Of a stretch of DNA of 64,000 bases, positions 1-12,300 are shown piece by piece; the first letter of the stretch is position 1; each line of letters opens with the position of its first letter. Below the pieces are notes generated by a model. The model was not told the origin of the DNA. It did not search any database and saw only the letters and a program-made list of their open reading frames with translations. The DNA is from Eupeodes corollae (Eukaryota > Arthropoda > Insecta > Diptera > Syrphidae): contig NC_079149.1 in the NCBI RefSeq assembly GCF_945859685.1, positions 5,677,118 to 5,741,117 on the forward strand. The letters run 5' to 3'. The position numbers were made by a program, and so were the translations under genes.

Positions 1-1490
1 TTCAATGTTTACATTCAAAAATTACTTTAACCACAAATTCAATTTTCCGAAATCAGGTTATACATAATCCGAAAATACAATACCCCATGGAATACCACAA
101 GATACACACTGTAGTCCCTTGTTAGTTTTTCTATTTATTTACAGAAAAGAAATCAGACAATACTCAATCTATACGCATTTTTAATCGCTTCGTGTTTATT
201 TTTTGTTTTAAACAAATAAAACTGCAAACATAAATCGCCACTGCCACTGCCTCGCCGCCCCTTCACTGAGGACTCAGAAAATAGTAATAAAATAAAACAA
301 ATATAAAAATAAAATAATAATAAATGGCGTTTACAAAAAAAATGTAGAATTTTCATTCAATATTTTATTGATATCCTTACAGTCACACAGACAGAGGCTC
401 ATACACATGTTGGGGACTGTGCTCAGACATCAGCATGTAGACAATTCCATTAATTTCCGAAATAAAAACAGAAAAAAACAAAAAGGACCCATAATTTTTT
501 TGTTTTTTGATTTTTTCAGTGATGTATTATATCTCTACGAGGACTTTATGGAGGTCCTTTTTTTCGTCTTACATACAAATATCTATAAAAAAATGTCTGA
601 TGTATATTTTGTGAACCAAAAATGGCAGTATAGTGCCTACTGTGGCACACTGGATAAGGCAGTTAGTCACAACATGTCCTTCTTATTATTCCTCTTCTTC
701 TTTTTTTTTGTACGCTCCCCTCTAGAGAACGTCGACGACCAGCGACGACGATGACACGATGACAATGGTTCACATGAAATGCATGAAAATATATAGCGGT
801 ACCTACTCTATATATTATATGGAAGATTTAAACAAAAATAAAAATGGCGCATCCGTGTCGGCAGCCGGTGCCGGTGGTGATGGTGAGGGTGAAGGCGATA
901 TGGCTATGGCTATGGCAATGGCAAGGCATTGGGACATATATATATGTACAACGCGATATGGTGCAGAGGTGGACAGACCAGGATAGGACAACATAGTCCC
1001 TTACATCCTTGATGGCTTTCCACAGCCCACATCAGCCAGCCAGCCCTGCCATTGCAGTGTTCATTTGGTTAAATTTTCTCTTTTTCGTACGTGCGGTGGA
1101 GTAGGGGGTAAAAGGAGAAGAACAAGAAGCAGTGAATAAAGTTTTCATAGTTTACTATACATTCTCGTACATCAACAATTCCCTATATAGCATATAGCGT
1201 TTGAAAGCTTTCGTTGTTATGACACCCAAAATAGTCGTCTGTCTGCCTGCCTGTTTGCCTACTGCCTCTAGCTGCATCTGCCTGAATCGCCATTTATATC
1301 CTTGAAAATGCTTAAAAATATTATTTTATGTGTATATATTTGTCAGAGTTAGCGTTACCAAGGGTTTATAGTCATAGTCATATAACCATTGGAGTTGACA
1401 AGGAACGGCCTGAGTTTAGATGGTTAAGTAAAAGGCTTATTTTATTAGGGGCCTTTAGATTCCGTTTAAGGTGAATTTCCAGTTTAGAAA
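1..1490. other. AT-rich sequence, no gene recognised
   Basis: Unique-looking AT-rich DNA with short simple-sequence stretches, such as TATGGC/AATGGC hexamers near 900-925 and TGCC/TGCCTG runs near 1240-1260. Short open frames exist (for example 368-754 and 759-986), but their translations are low-complexity (F/L-rich, or G/A/M-rich over microsatellites) and match no family I recognise. I see no splice-bounded exon pattern. Confidence 0.6.
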
Positions 1491-1499
1491 TATCCAAAG

Positions 1500-2480
1500 A
1501 AAAACAAAAATAATATCAATGAAAACTAAAACACTGTACAAAAATTCAAAAATCCCATACACTAGGTCGAATATCCCAACAATAAACTCTAAAATACCAA
1601 AATCCCAAAATTAAAACGTGTCAATTTTAAAACCCAGATTTCAAGACCAATATCTCAAATTTGAAATTTATAAACCAAAATCATAAATATTACATCCCAA
1701 CAGTATCGCAAGACCAAAAATTATTGATATACTCAGAATAGGAATCCAAAAACAAAAATCCCCACTTCTGATTTGTATATCATAAGACTTCCATACAATG
1801 AATCTTAGAAAAGATAGGAACTAAAACTTAAAAAATATAGCACCGTAATCTAAATTCTTCAACAAAAATGTCAAAATCAAAACCTAAGATCCCAAAAATA
1901 TAAATCTTAAATCCCAAAAATCAAAATCTAAAATCCCAAAAATTAAAATCTAAAATCCCAAAAATACCTGTCACGAAATATTTAACAGCACTTAACGATG
2001 TTTAAAAGAATATACCTGGGCTATTTCTCAGCTTAAAAGGACTCAAGAAAAAAATCTTTAATCCATATCAAAACCAGAACAGTAGACAAAAATAAAAAAA
2101 ATGTATAAATGAAATCTAAAATCCCAAAAATAAAGTCCAATATCTCAAAACTATAAATTCAAAGTCTCAAAGCATAATTTTGAAATCAAATTTAAATCTT
2201 AAAACAGAAATCATAAAAACATTGTTTTTCATGGTACAAAAATGAAAATCCTTGAAAACCCCAAAATAAAAATCCCAAAAACAAAATCCCTACTTCTAAA
2301 TGAACAAAATTCTAATTTGGAATTCATAAGACACTAAAACCAGAATCTTGAAATAGCTTGAACCAAATTTACAGTAAACTAAATCCATGAATACAAGTTT
2401 GAAAATCAAGATCTTAAAGCCCATAAAACTACTACAAACCTCTAAATAGGAAGCTTGAAAACCAAAAACCGTTCACAAAA
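1500..2480. repeat. Degenerate AAATCCCAAAAAT-type simple repeat field
   Basis: About 1 kb is built from loosely repeated words of the form AAAATCCCAAAAATC with runs such as AAATCTAAAATCCC (clearest near 1860-1960, 2115-2170 and 2250-2290). Units are 15-25 bases long and heavily diverged, so no fixed period holds. The strand is strongly A/C-skewed and the following block (2500-3475) has the reverse T/G skew, as if the same kind of sequence were inverted. No coding potential is seen. Confidence 0.6.
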
Positions 2481-2499
2481 TATCTATTTTCCAACTTTC

Positions 2500-3475
2500 G
2501 AGGACTGGAGAAAAAATTTTTTTTGGGATTTTCCATTGGATTTAGGGGTTTTTCGCTTGGATTTCGGGAGTTTTCGCTTGGATTGTTGGGTTATTAACTT
2601 AATCTGGGTTATTTGACAAATCCCAAAGACTCAATGATTAAGATATAATCCACGCGTTTGTTGGTTTTAGTATTTTGGATTTCAGTATTATGAAGGTTTT
2701 GAATTTTAAATGTATCCAATTGAAAAAGTGGGCTAATTTTTGGTATTTTCGATTGTATATAGGGGTTTTTCGCTTGGATTCCGGGGGTTTTCGCTTGGAT
2801 TTTTGGGTATTTCGCTTGGATTTTTGGGTAATTAACTTTATCTGGGCTATTTGACAAATCCCAAGGACTCAAGGATTAAGATATTAACCGTACCTTTGTG
2901 TGTTTTAGTATTTTGGATGTCAGTATTATGCAAGTTTTTAATATTAAATTTATCCAATTGAAGAAGTGTGGGGATTTTTGGGATTTTTGATTGGATTTTG
3001 GGGTTTTTCGCTTGGATTTCGGGGTATTTCGCTTGGATTTTGGGGTAATTAAGTTAATCTGGGTTTTTTTGACAAATCCCATGTACTCAAGGATTGAGAT
3101 ATAATCCTCTTGTTTGTTCGTTTTAGAATTTTTAACTTCAGTATTACGCACATTTTTAATTTTAAATGTATCCAATTGAAAAAAAGTGGGCGTTTTTGGG
3201 ATTTCGATTGGATTTCGGAGTTTTTCGCTTGGATTCTGGGGTAATTAACTTAATATGGGTTATTTGACAAATCCCAATGACTCAAATATTAAGATATTAT
3301 CTGCGCGTTTGTTCCTTTTAGAATTATGCACATTTTTAATTTTAAATGCATCCACTTAAAAAATTGAGGGGATTTGTGGGATTTTCGATTGGATTTCAGG
3401 GTATTTCGCTTGGATGTCGAGGTTTCTCGCCCAGATTTTAGGGGGTTTTCAGTGGGATTTTGGGGCCCATCGATT
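2500..3475. repeat. Nested tandem repeat, four ~200-236 bp units
   Basis: Four direct units are anchored by the motif TTGACAAATCCCA, near 2613, 2849, 3069 and 3264 (spacings about 236, 220 and 195). After the anchor, each unit has a conserved part (ACTCAAGGATTAAGATAT, then GTTTTAGTATTTTGGAT and TTTAAATGTATCCA in most). Before it comes a variable number of ~19 bp sub-repeats of the form TTTTCGCTTGGATTT. Unit length differs because sub-repeat number differs. Open frames on the minus strand (2609-2872 and 2876-3175) translate the sub-repeat as a K-I-Q-A-K or P-K-S-K-R periodic peptide; they are by-products of the repeat, not likely genes. Confidence 0.8.
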
Positions 3476-3479
3476 TGGT

Positions 3480-5515
3480 TAAAGATTTCACGAGACTAAA
3501 AACATTACAAATATTGCCCCCTAACTCTAGACCCAACAAAAGAAAATCCCAATCCACCCCCGTTAACATTGCACTGGACACATAAATACGGATCGCTTAA
3601 CATTGCCCCATTAAAACATTGCCATTAGTTACGACAGACACAGTTTTGCATGTGAAATCATTTTTCTCACATATATAGAAATATCTACGTTCTTTTTCTC
3701 ATTGAAACAATGGAATTAGATCATTTTTGCAATAAAAGGACGAAATAACTGTTTTGATATCCTTTTTTTTCTTTTCTTTTTTGTGTTGTTTTGCGTGTGC
3801 AAATGAAACTGACAGAAATAAAACACGTTCAGAACCGAAAAGAGGGAGAGTTACGTTATATGCAACATATCATCTACGTTCTTGTAGGTGTGTCGATTTC
3901 GTAATAATAAAATGGAAAACGTTTTTGAGGGGGATCGGATAGGTAGGCAAGGGTATCCGGAGCCCGGATTCAAAAAGAAACAAAATTCAAACGGTAACAT
4001 TGTAGTATAGATACTCTCGACTCGACACAAAGGCAGACAAAAAGAAGAACTTAAAACAAAAATGGTGGCGATGGAGTTAGTGTTGGAAATATGCTTAGAG
4101 GCAACCAATTTGTTATGTGGCTGTTTTTTTTGTTGCTCTTATTTTATCCTTTTTTTCTATGTTATTTCCTTTTTTATTGTGTTATTTTTTGATTTTTTTA
4201 TTCTAGAATTTTTCGGTGTCGACTTTTTATGGGTGGTAAACAGAAAATTCATATTTTATTCAATTTTAGTCGAGAGCGAAGGGATGAATTTTTAGGGGGT
4301 TATTTTTTGGAGCCAAAGATAGTTGAGGGTCTCCCTACACCAATATACGATACAATTACCCCCTGCAATCATTTTCCAGAGTAAATATTGGCTTTTTATG
4401 AAAATTTCCAAATACATATATGCATGATTAAATTTTAGTAAAATAAATTGGTTTTTCATATGAAACAAGGGGGTTTATTGAAAATGGTATTAGCTAAGCT
4501 AATAGCACATAAATTGAAGCGGAAAGACTGTTTTTGAAATTGTTATTTTTTTTCCAATTTATTTTTTTTATTTTTGTTGGTCAATTTACAATCTAGAACA
4601 TTTAATGTGGTTTGCAGTGGTTTTTGTATGTGGTTTGTTGCTTTTATTTTAGTTTATTTTTATTATTTATCGCACCATCTACATATTTATTTATAGAGAC
4701 AGGCAGGACGAGATAGAAATGAGATTATTAGATTGAATCCTTTTATGTTTTTCCTTTTTTATTTGGGGTGGTGTTTTTGAAAATTAGTTGGTATTTTGAA
4801 GGCTCGTGTATTGAAGTTGGTAAATCAATTTTAAATCCAATTTGTTTTCTATTGTGATTTCTAAAAATTGTATGATTTTGATTAAATTTTTATAGTGTAT
4901 CTATTTCAATGCTCGTATAAATCTCTAATGAGCATTGAGCGTATCACAAAACGCCATTTTCATGGCATACAAATAATAGTGATATAAATCTACCTAAATA
5001 TCAAATTATATGAAGTTATTTTTCGCATAATTAGCATAAAATAATGCAAAGCAAATGTCAGTTTTGTTTTATGTTTTTGTGAGGGTTGGGGGTTGGTGAT
5101 GGTGGTGTTGATGATGACAATGGTGGTTTTTTGGTATTTTGAGTTTAGAAAAGTGATAACTATGCAGATTTTATTCTGCAGGCTATTTATCACTTATTAT
5201 AGAGAAAAACAAATTCGAATAGTTTGTGTCAAAGCGAATGTTAAATCTGTTTAATACTTGAATGTGATACAAAATTTAGTTATACATTATTTTAAAGTTG
5301 ATTATTCTTGGTGTTAGAATTTAGCTTGAAAATAATAAATTTGAATTTTAATGGAAAATTTGTATTCTAAGCAAAATCAAAAAATGATAAATTCGATTTT
5401 TGACATGTCTGTATGGCTGTCCGTATATTTGGAATAACTTTTATCATAAGAAATATCTCAAGGACGAATAAGGATTTCGATTTTAAAATATTATATTTAA
5501 CAAATAATAACTAAG
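3480..5515. other. AT-rich sequence, no gene recognised
   Basis: Contains T-rich tracts (3760-3785, 4110-4210, 4540-4580) and GGT/GAT microsatellite-like sequence near 5085-5130. Short frames here, such as 3754-3942 and 4062-4295, are low complexity. No transposon or RNA gene was recognised. Confidence 0.5.
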
Positions 5516-5524
5516 ACAAACACC

Positions 5525-5975
5525 GTTTGATTTTGCAAGAGCACTTTATTGTTCTCCGTGTGTTGTGGCTAGAGTATTAAAGGACCGATATAAAACCCAA
5601 AAACCAGCCGGAGCAAGAGGACGCCCAAAGAAAACTTCACCTACCCTTCGATAGAAAAATATTTAGAGAAGGTCTAAAGGATCCATTTGGAATGTTTACC
5701 TTGGTAAAAACAAATTAGTCATTGTACGTTAGCTCCAGAAAGATTAGCCAACTCGACGTTTGGAAGAAAAAAATGTTACTAGGAAGAATAGCTAAGAAAG
5801 CTCAACTTCAACCAAGCATCAGGGATCCCAAGAAACCGGAAAATTACATTTGTTTAGATCTAATGGCTGGATTAATGTTAGAAGAAAAAAGTATAGAAAT
5901 TATATTCTGAAAACCATGAGAATGGTAAAGTATGGTGACGGTAATATACAAATGTTGGGTTGTTTTCCTTATAAT
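5525..5975 (+). pseudogene. Tc1-like transposase relic
   Basis: Broken frames translate to pieces of a Tc1/mariner (DDE_3) transposase: a GRPKK-like linker near 5610-5640, a stretch around FREGLKDPFG near 5660, and a segment around 5850-5960 reading VRRKKYRNYILKTM then GDGNIQMLGCF. The last piece corresponds to the family's VRR...KTVKHGGGN.MVWGCFS block after the first catalytic Asp. Several frameshifts and stops separate the pieces. The relic stops where the minus-strand LINE 3' tail begins at about 5976, so the LINE probably inserted into or beside it; no continuation is visible beyond the LINE. The second and third catalytic residues are absent. Confidence 0.7.
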
Positions 5976-7875
5976 TTACTTACTTACTTAGGTCCTCAGA
6001 CCTGTTAGGGCCGTTGGAAACCTCTTAAGGGGCATATGCCTTCTACTACACCTACGCACCACCGTATGCGGTTTCCGGAAATGTATTGCAGCTCTCTCCA
6101 ACTCTTGCCTAGTGACACTGATTCCGCCTCGACTGTCCTGCACCATGTGCTTCTCAGTCGTCCAGTTCTTTATCCTTCTTGTGTCAGCGGATTTCAATGC
6201 ATTGTCCAATCCATTGCCACCTACGCCTTCGTATAATAGAGTCTATAGTTTCCTGACGTGTCCTTCTATGAAGGACCTCATTTGATATACGGTTTGGCCA
6301 GAAAATTCCTAGGATGTCAAGAAGGTTTGCATCTTTCTTGTAAAGGCTAAAGTAAACTTCCAGGTGCTGCATCCATATAGAAGCACATATTCGATATTTT
6401 TGCAAAATAGTCGTAGATTTGTTCTTAAGTTGATAGAGTTATTCCTCCAAATTTTCGACAGCATACCGAACGCCGCTTTTGCTTTGCCGATGCTCAGATG
6501 ACGTCTTGTTCGGTTCCGCTTTCGATTGAGACGATCCTTCTAAGGCATTGAAAGCTCTCCACTTTTTAAATAGGTTTACTAGGAAACATTTATTAGAAAA
6601 GATGGTCGGGTTCCGAAGCTGATAATTTTTGTTTTGCCGAAATTTCAGATTTATGCTTCGCTTTCCACACTTGTTGTGATTTGATGGAGATCCATGATCC
6701 TATGAGAGAGTAAGTAAACATCGTTCGTGTAGTCCAAGTGCTTTAAATAGGATGTCAAAGTCTATTGGATCTCTCTACTACTTGACAAAGCTACGCGCAG
6801 TACATCGCTGATCACCAACAAAAACAATATTGGCACCAGAATACGGCCTTGTCTGACTCCGCTATGGATTTCAAAATCCTCTAACAATCTACCATCGTGC
6901 AGAACGTGAAACATGGATCCTTTATAATAGCAATTAGTTTTTCTGGAATGCCTCTCCTTCGCAAAGCTAACCAGATATACTCCCTGTTGACGTTATGTAA
7001 GGCCTTCTCGAAGTCGATGAACAGCAGGTGTAGTGGTGCTCGATATTTAACGCACTGTTCAATAATGATGCGGAGGGTATTGATATGATCAATGCAGAAT
7101 TATCCAGGGCGGAATCCTGCTTTTTCAGCATCGAGTGTGACCTCAAGGTGTTCTCTGTAGTGTTCCCGTATGATTTTCGCTATTATTTTGGCAACCGCAG
7201 GTAGAACGCAAATTCCTCTCCAGTTTTCCTACTTTGTAAGATCTCCCTTTTTTTCCCTTTTTCCACTCATAAAGTTCCAGGCTTCTTTTATGAGCGGATG
7301 AAGCTTGTAAAAGCTCTGCGGGAATTCTATCAAGTCCTACGGATTTTTTGTTCTTCTTGCTTTAATTGCGGCAACGATCTCATCTTTACTGGGAGGTGAC
7401 TCGCGGATTCAGAGATTAGTTTGTTCAGGCGCTTTAAAACCGAGGAAAAATATTCTTTCCACCTTCTGACTTTCTCATGTACCGAATTTATCACTAAACC
7501 GTCTTCTTCTTTCACAAGGTGTTGCTTTGAGTTGTGTGCACTGGTTAGCTCTTTGGTCATTCTGTAAAGGGTCCTGCTGTCGCACTTGTTTGCAGAATTG
7601 TCTGCTTCTTGCACCAATACGTTGATGTAGTTACGCTCAACACGGCGCACACTGCGTTGAACCTCTCTCTTTTTCATGTGGTGCGAGGATTCCAGCTCAT
7701 TTCTTTCTTCCCCTTGTGCAGCAGGTATTCGAGCCCTGAACTGTTTGCGTTCGTTTATTCTTGCCCAAGATTCTTCTGAAAACCAGGTGTTGTTTCTTCC
7801 TTCTTTCCGACCGACTATTCTGTCAGCTGTACCGTGCTTTAAGAGGAGATTATGGTTTACATAATCCATCCAACT
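5976..7875 (-). pseudogene. LINE (non-LTR retrotransposon) relic, 5'-truncated, RTE/CR1-like
   Basis: Read on the minus strand, this starts in the linker between endonuclease and RT (7330-7869, with a WFSEES motif followed by long basic helices and EWKEYF-like WKEYF). It continues through a degraded RT: SGVRQG near 6860 and an LDYTNDVYLLSH segment near 6715, where the catalytic YADD is changed to YTND. The C-terminal part has ISNEVLHRRT...RRRRWQWIGQ near 6190-6330, which is typical of the WRW(I/L)GH region of RTE/CR1-type LINEs. In-frame stops and shifts occur throughout, so it is dead. The 3' end is a TAAG-type tail (ACTTACTTACTTA on the plus strand, 5978-5990). The endonuclease is missing, as expected for 5' truncation. 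Clade assignment is uncertain. Confidence 0.85.
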
Positions 7876-7914
7876 ACATAAGCAATTGGCAAAATTGTAT
7901 ACATATTTTAGTAA

Positions 7915-8010
7915 ATTAAAAAAAAATAAAAAAAAAAAAATAAAAAAAAAATATTAAAAAAAATAAAAAAAAAAAAAAAATAAAAAAAAAATAAAAAAAA
8001 TTAAAAAAAA
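7915..8010 (+). repeat. Poly(A)-rich low-complexity tract
   Basis: About 95 bases of A runs interrupted by single T residues, between the 5' edge of the minus-strand LINE and a Tc1-like relic. The A-rich strand is the plus strand, so it is not the 3' tail of the LINE. It may be the remnant tail of a plus-strand retroelement, or simple repeat expansion. Confidence 0.8.
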
Positions 8011-8039
8011 ATCAAGAACAATTAGTTTTTAGTCCAAAT

Positions 8040-9030
8040 TTGAAGTCTTAACTCGGTATTATGTTAGGGAACACTTATTTTGTATTACTGCCTTACACCG
8101 CCTGAGCAATGAAGCTATTAGGTCCTGACATTTTTTTGGGGTTATGTTTTCTTAAGCTGCTTTAGCGATCTCATGCAATTAATTTGTGTTTTTTTAGTTT
8201 ATATTTATTTTCTTCTCTTTTCAATTCGTTCCAGAGGTTTTCGATAGTATTCGAGGTCCGAGTAACATGAAGGCCAATCGATGACATCGACAGAATTTTC
8301 GGAAACCCATGATATAGTTGCTCGCACATTTTGCTTAGGGCCATTCTCCTGCATTAAATTCCACATTACAGGCAACTCTCTAATTGCATAGGGTAGCATA
8401 ACGTCTTTAAGGATGTTTATGTAGCTTTGGACATTCATTATACCTTCTATGCCATCTGTAAGATCGGTTCCCTGATACTTCCAACTCAATGTTTAAGGTT
8501 AACAGTTGTGTACTTAGAGTTGAATGCTTCTATTTTTGGTCGCCGAACATTTGTTTTCCACCGGAACCGACTCTATTGATCTTTGTTCTTCACTCCTCAA
8601 GATTTTTTTCCACTGTGAGATGACCCAGTTGTCATGTTTTCTGGCAAAAGCTAACCTAGCAATTCGGATTGTCTTTAATGAGAGCAGTGGTTTTTTTCTC
8701 GCCGATCTTTCAAATAACTGGGTCTCACACAATGGTTCTCTTATAGAGCATGCTGAAAGTGAATTTGGGACACGAACAACTAACCTATCCTGAGCTTCAG
8801 TGCTTTAACGGGGTTTTCTCCGTCTTGCCACGAGTTTTGTGGTTTTCAACATATTTTATGACATTGAAAACCAACGTTTTAGAGCAATTAAGCTTATTTG
8901 AAATTTCCTTGTACGATATGTTTTCTTTATTTCTAAGATTTATTATATTCTCTAAGATTTTATTTACACCTTTTTTTTTTCTTTCGCATATCTCTTTCAA
9001 AGGTCTTAAAACAAAGTGAAGACTAAAGGT
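8040..9030 (-). pseudogene. Tc1-like transposase relic, nearly full length in three pieces
   Basis: On the minus strand, three frames in order make up one decayed transposase. 8797-9000 is the N-terminal helix-turn-helix (YKEISNKLNCSKTLVFNVIKY). 8514-8732 is the central part (KPLLSLKTIRIARLAFARKH, matching the KPLLS...R.RLAFAREH block). 8205-8489 is the C-terminal catalytic half (INILKDVMLPYA, then VIDWPSCYSDLEYYRKPLERI). The second catalytic Asp, normally in QQDN-P-K-H, reads MQENGPKQN. The SPDLNPIE block carrying the last acidic residue reads CYSDLEYYR. Both changes imply loss of activity. I could not find convincing terminal repeats. Confidence 0.85.
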
Positions 9031-9084
9031 AATTCAGTTAATTTTCAAACTTATTATTAAAATTACTTTCGAATATTTACGTTT

Positions 9085-9325
9085 AAGAATGTGCTTGAAC
9101 AACAGGCGGTGGGAGGTGGATCTTACTTCTTCCAAAACGACGATGAACCGACAGTCACCATCAATTCTGAGCGTTATGGTCATATGATAACCGACTTTTT
9201 TTTGCCTGCTATTGAAGAATACGACTTGAAAAATGCTTGGTTTCACCAATATAGTGCCATATCAACTGGCCACCAAGGTTATGGGATTTATTTACGGTTA
9301 CTTTTGAAACCGCAACCTGTATAAA
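9085..9325 (+). pseudogene. Fragment of IS630/mariner-type transposase (DUF4817-associated family)
   Basis: The frame 9091-9324 reads SYFFQNDDEPTVTINSERY, then MITDFFLPAIEEYDLKNAW and FHQ. This matches the family consensus Y-FFEN..G.TVTVNGERY...I.DF..P.L...W-FQQDGA. The catalytic FQQDGA is changed to FHQYSA, and after it the frame no longer follows the family. Only about 65 residues of a normally ~340-residue protein remain. It lies head-to-head with the minus-strand Tc1-like relic. Two better copies of related transposases occur at 57.1 and 61.8-63.0 kb. Confidence 0.75.
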
Positions 9326-9329
9326 CTTT

Positions 9330-12300
9330 GATTTTTTAGATTTCTTAGTTCTTTAAATGAAAAATTTGGGTCATTTAAAACACGTTTGCGTCTAACTTTC
9401 CCCATTCAATATTAAAAATAATTCATAGATTCTCATCCTATGAAAATATGGAACCGTTTTCTATTATGAACCAACTTAAGAAATTTTTTGATCAAGCATT
9501 AAATTTATTCACTTCCTTAGAAGGAAAATTTAGGATTTAAGGGCTTTAGAAATGATAAAAGATTAAGTCGAAGAAAGACTAATCCTAAACAAATTCTGAA
9601 TTAATATTTCCACCAAAATCCATACAAGCTTCTCAAATTCGGTCTTTAAACTATACAATTAACAAATTAAGAAAAATGCACGTAAGCCCTTGAACAAACT
9701 CGTATATGTATACTTAAAATAGATTTGACATTAGAAAGTGTCCATCTGTAACTCCTTAATGACTTCCTGTTGTAACATTAAGAGAAAACATATGTAAGTT
9801 AAGGTAGATAGATAGATATGTTATTTGTAATGTGTACCTATATAAACTAAGTAGGTAACACAACATCTACTTACATAAACTGTATAAGCTTCCCTTAAGG
9901 GCACAATTGGTCTGTAAAGACCCATTCAAGCTACATCTGTCCACATGCATATTTGATTATGTCCTCAAAACACCCAAATCCCGATTTCGAACTGATGAAG
10001 AGGAAGAGTGTGAGAGCGAGAGAGAGAACATTCATGAAGCTTGTTGGCCAAAACTTGTCAGCTTAACGAAAACTGATTAATAATGAATGTGCAATGAACA
10101 AGAAGAGTAGCTACAGCTACATACGTTGTTATATTGGTATTGACATTTTCAAAAAGTCATTTTCAGGATCCTTAAATGATGCCAAAACGTATATAATTCT
10201 TATAATGTTTGCTGTTGTTTGGTTCAGCGCGTGCTGATGCTTAAGGGAGGGAGAGTGGGTTGGTTGAAGTTGGAAGAAAAAGAGTAATGTAAAAAGCTAC
10301 TCCTTGTCATTGTCATATTTACCATCAAACAGCTTAATGGGGCAAAGCTGCTAAAGATGAAACACTTAAAATGAAGTAACAACGAAAAATAAAAAAAAAA
10401 CCAAAGCTCAGAATGGCCAACCCAGAACCGACTAAAGAACCAAACGTGACAACAAGTCCTCGTCCTTCCTTGTTGATGGCTATAAAACAGAAGCATACAA
10501 CAACAACAACAAAATCCTTTCCCATCCTTAACTAGGTAGGTACCTACTTATGTATACAACCTACTCGCAGCTTCAGTTCAGTTTTTATGATTTTTATTTT
10601 TTGATTTTTTTTGTTAAGCTCGGAAAAATCATTTCAGCCCATCACACTTGCAATTTATACATTTCTAGGATAATGAGATGTGAAATTAACCTTTCCCCAT
10701 TAAGCTTGAATCAATTTTGGTTGATGGTTGATATAGGACGTTATTTTGAATTCCTTTTTTTTCGATCTTTTTTTTTTTGATTCAGGGTTGAGCAGATTTT
10801 TCGTTTAACGAAAACGGAACTCATTAACATATGGCCTGTGGCGGAGGTATATAAATTTTGTATCTGTGTTGGTTCTGTTGCTGTTTTGTTACCTTCTAAA
10901 GTATCATCGGCTATAAAGTCCCTATCAAAATAAAAGTGTTTTGTGACAGAATCCATATACCATATATAGCTCGGTAGGCCACAAAGTACACCGAAATTTC
11001 CTCACATTCGTTTATAAATGCTACAAAAAAGGTAAAGTCGTAACTACTGGAAAATGATATGGGAGGATGTGGGGGATATGTTATTTCAGTCTTTCCTTTT
11101 AAATCCTTGCTTTCCTTTTTTTTACTAAAGCTACCTATGTGTACCTACGTGTTGATGATGAAAAATAACAGAACGGAAAAAAGGAAACTCGTGTAGCTAC
11201 TGTTTCCATTGTGTCACTCTCATGACATCCTTTGGAAGCTGTAAATCTAGACCGTGTTATCCATCAAGCGATTTAATGGATATAAGTTTATGCATCTCTT
11301 TGGTTAAATGTTTAATTAAAAGCGAAAGCCGTCGAATTATTATTTCCAGGATATCACTTATGACAAAGGATACTAAATAAGGGTGGTAGGGTAAAGCAAC
11401 ACATATTGATGATAATGTTGCTTCTGATGATGATGATCATGATGAGAGGGGATGGGGGGGGGGTTGTTGAAAATTCCTTCATCCTATGTATATCGAATAG
11501 TTTGAGGGTTTGGGAATGTACGGAGAATTTAAAATGTTTTCCGCATCAATCAACCCCCGGAATAAGCTACTGTGTGTCGTGCATGCACGTATAATCATAA
11601 AGCACACACAGTCACAAGCACCCTTATTCTAGACTTTTACCAACCAACCTCCCAGCGCACCCCTTCTCCCACCATAAATCTCATCCCTTAACCAGCAGAA
11701 CCACCCATAATGATGGGCTATAACATTTTTTCTTATCTTGTTTTACATTTAACATGCCCGCTTTTTTTTCGTTGCCAGGGGTTTCCTTTTTCTTCTTCTT
11801 CTCTTTTTCTTCTTTTTCTTGTTCGTTTCGTTTCATTTCTCGTTCTTTGCATCTGTTTTGTATTTTTTCTTCTTCTTTTTTTGCACCTTAAGGGAAGAAT
11901 TTATAAACTCGATACACACGCATTCAGAATGACTGTGCGAGAAGAAAATGACTTTTCTCCTTCTTCTTTGGCTTGTCTATTTCCGCTTTTAACCTCATCC
12001 TTCCGCTAGAGTGGTATTAAATTAAAAATCCTGTCAGCAATATAACCGTATACCTCCTACCTACTATTCCTACTGAACACAAGGTGTCTCGGATTGAAAG
12101 GATTCTTCTTATTTTTTTCATCTATTTTTTCTTTCCTTCTCAAAAAGTTCGCCTTTGAATGTGATGCATGCAAAAAGGTGTATTTACCTATATGCGTGTG
12201 CACACATACATATATAAGTTAGTATAAGGGAATGATTTTTTTCTGATTGACAAGACTTGGATTAAAAAAAAGAAAAGAGAAATAAACTAAATGGATGCTG

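Noticed and set aside
368..986. Two plus-strand frames of 128 and 75 codons
   Set aside because: F/L-rich and GDGEG/MAMAMA low-complexity translations over T-rich and microsatellite DNA.
2609..3175. Minus-strand frames encoding Q-A-K / K-S-K-R periodic peptides
   Set aside because: They translate the nested tandem repeat; frame integrity depends on the sub-repeat length, not on coding.
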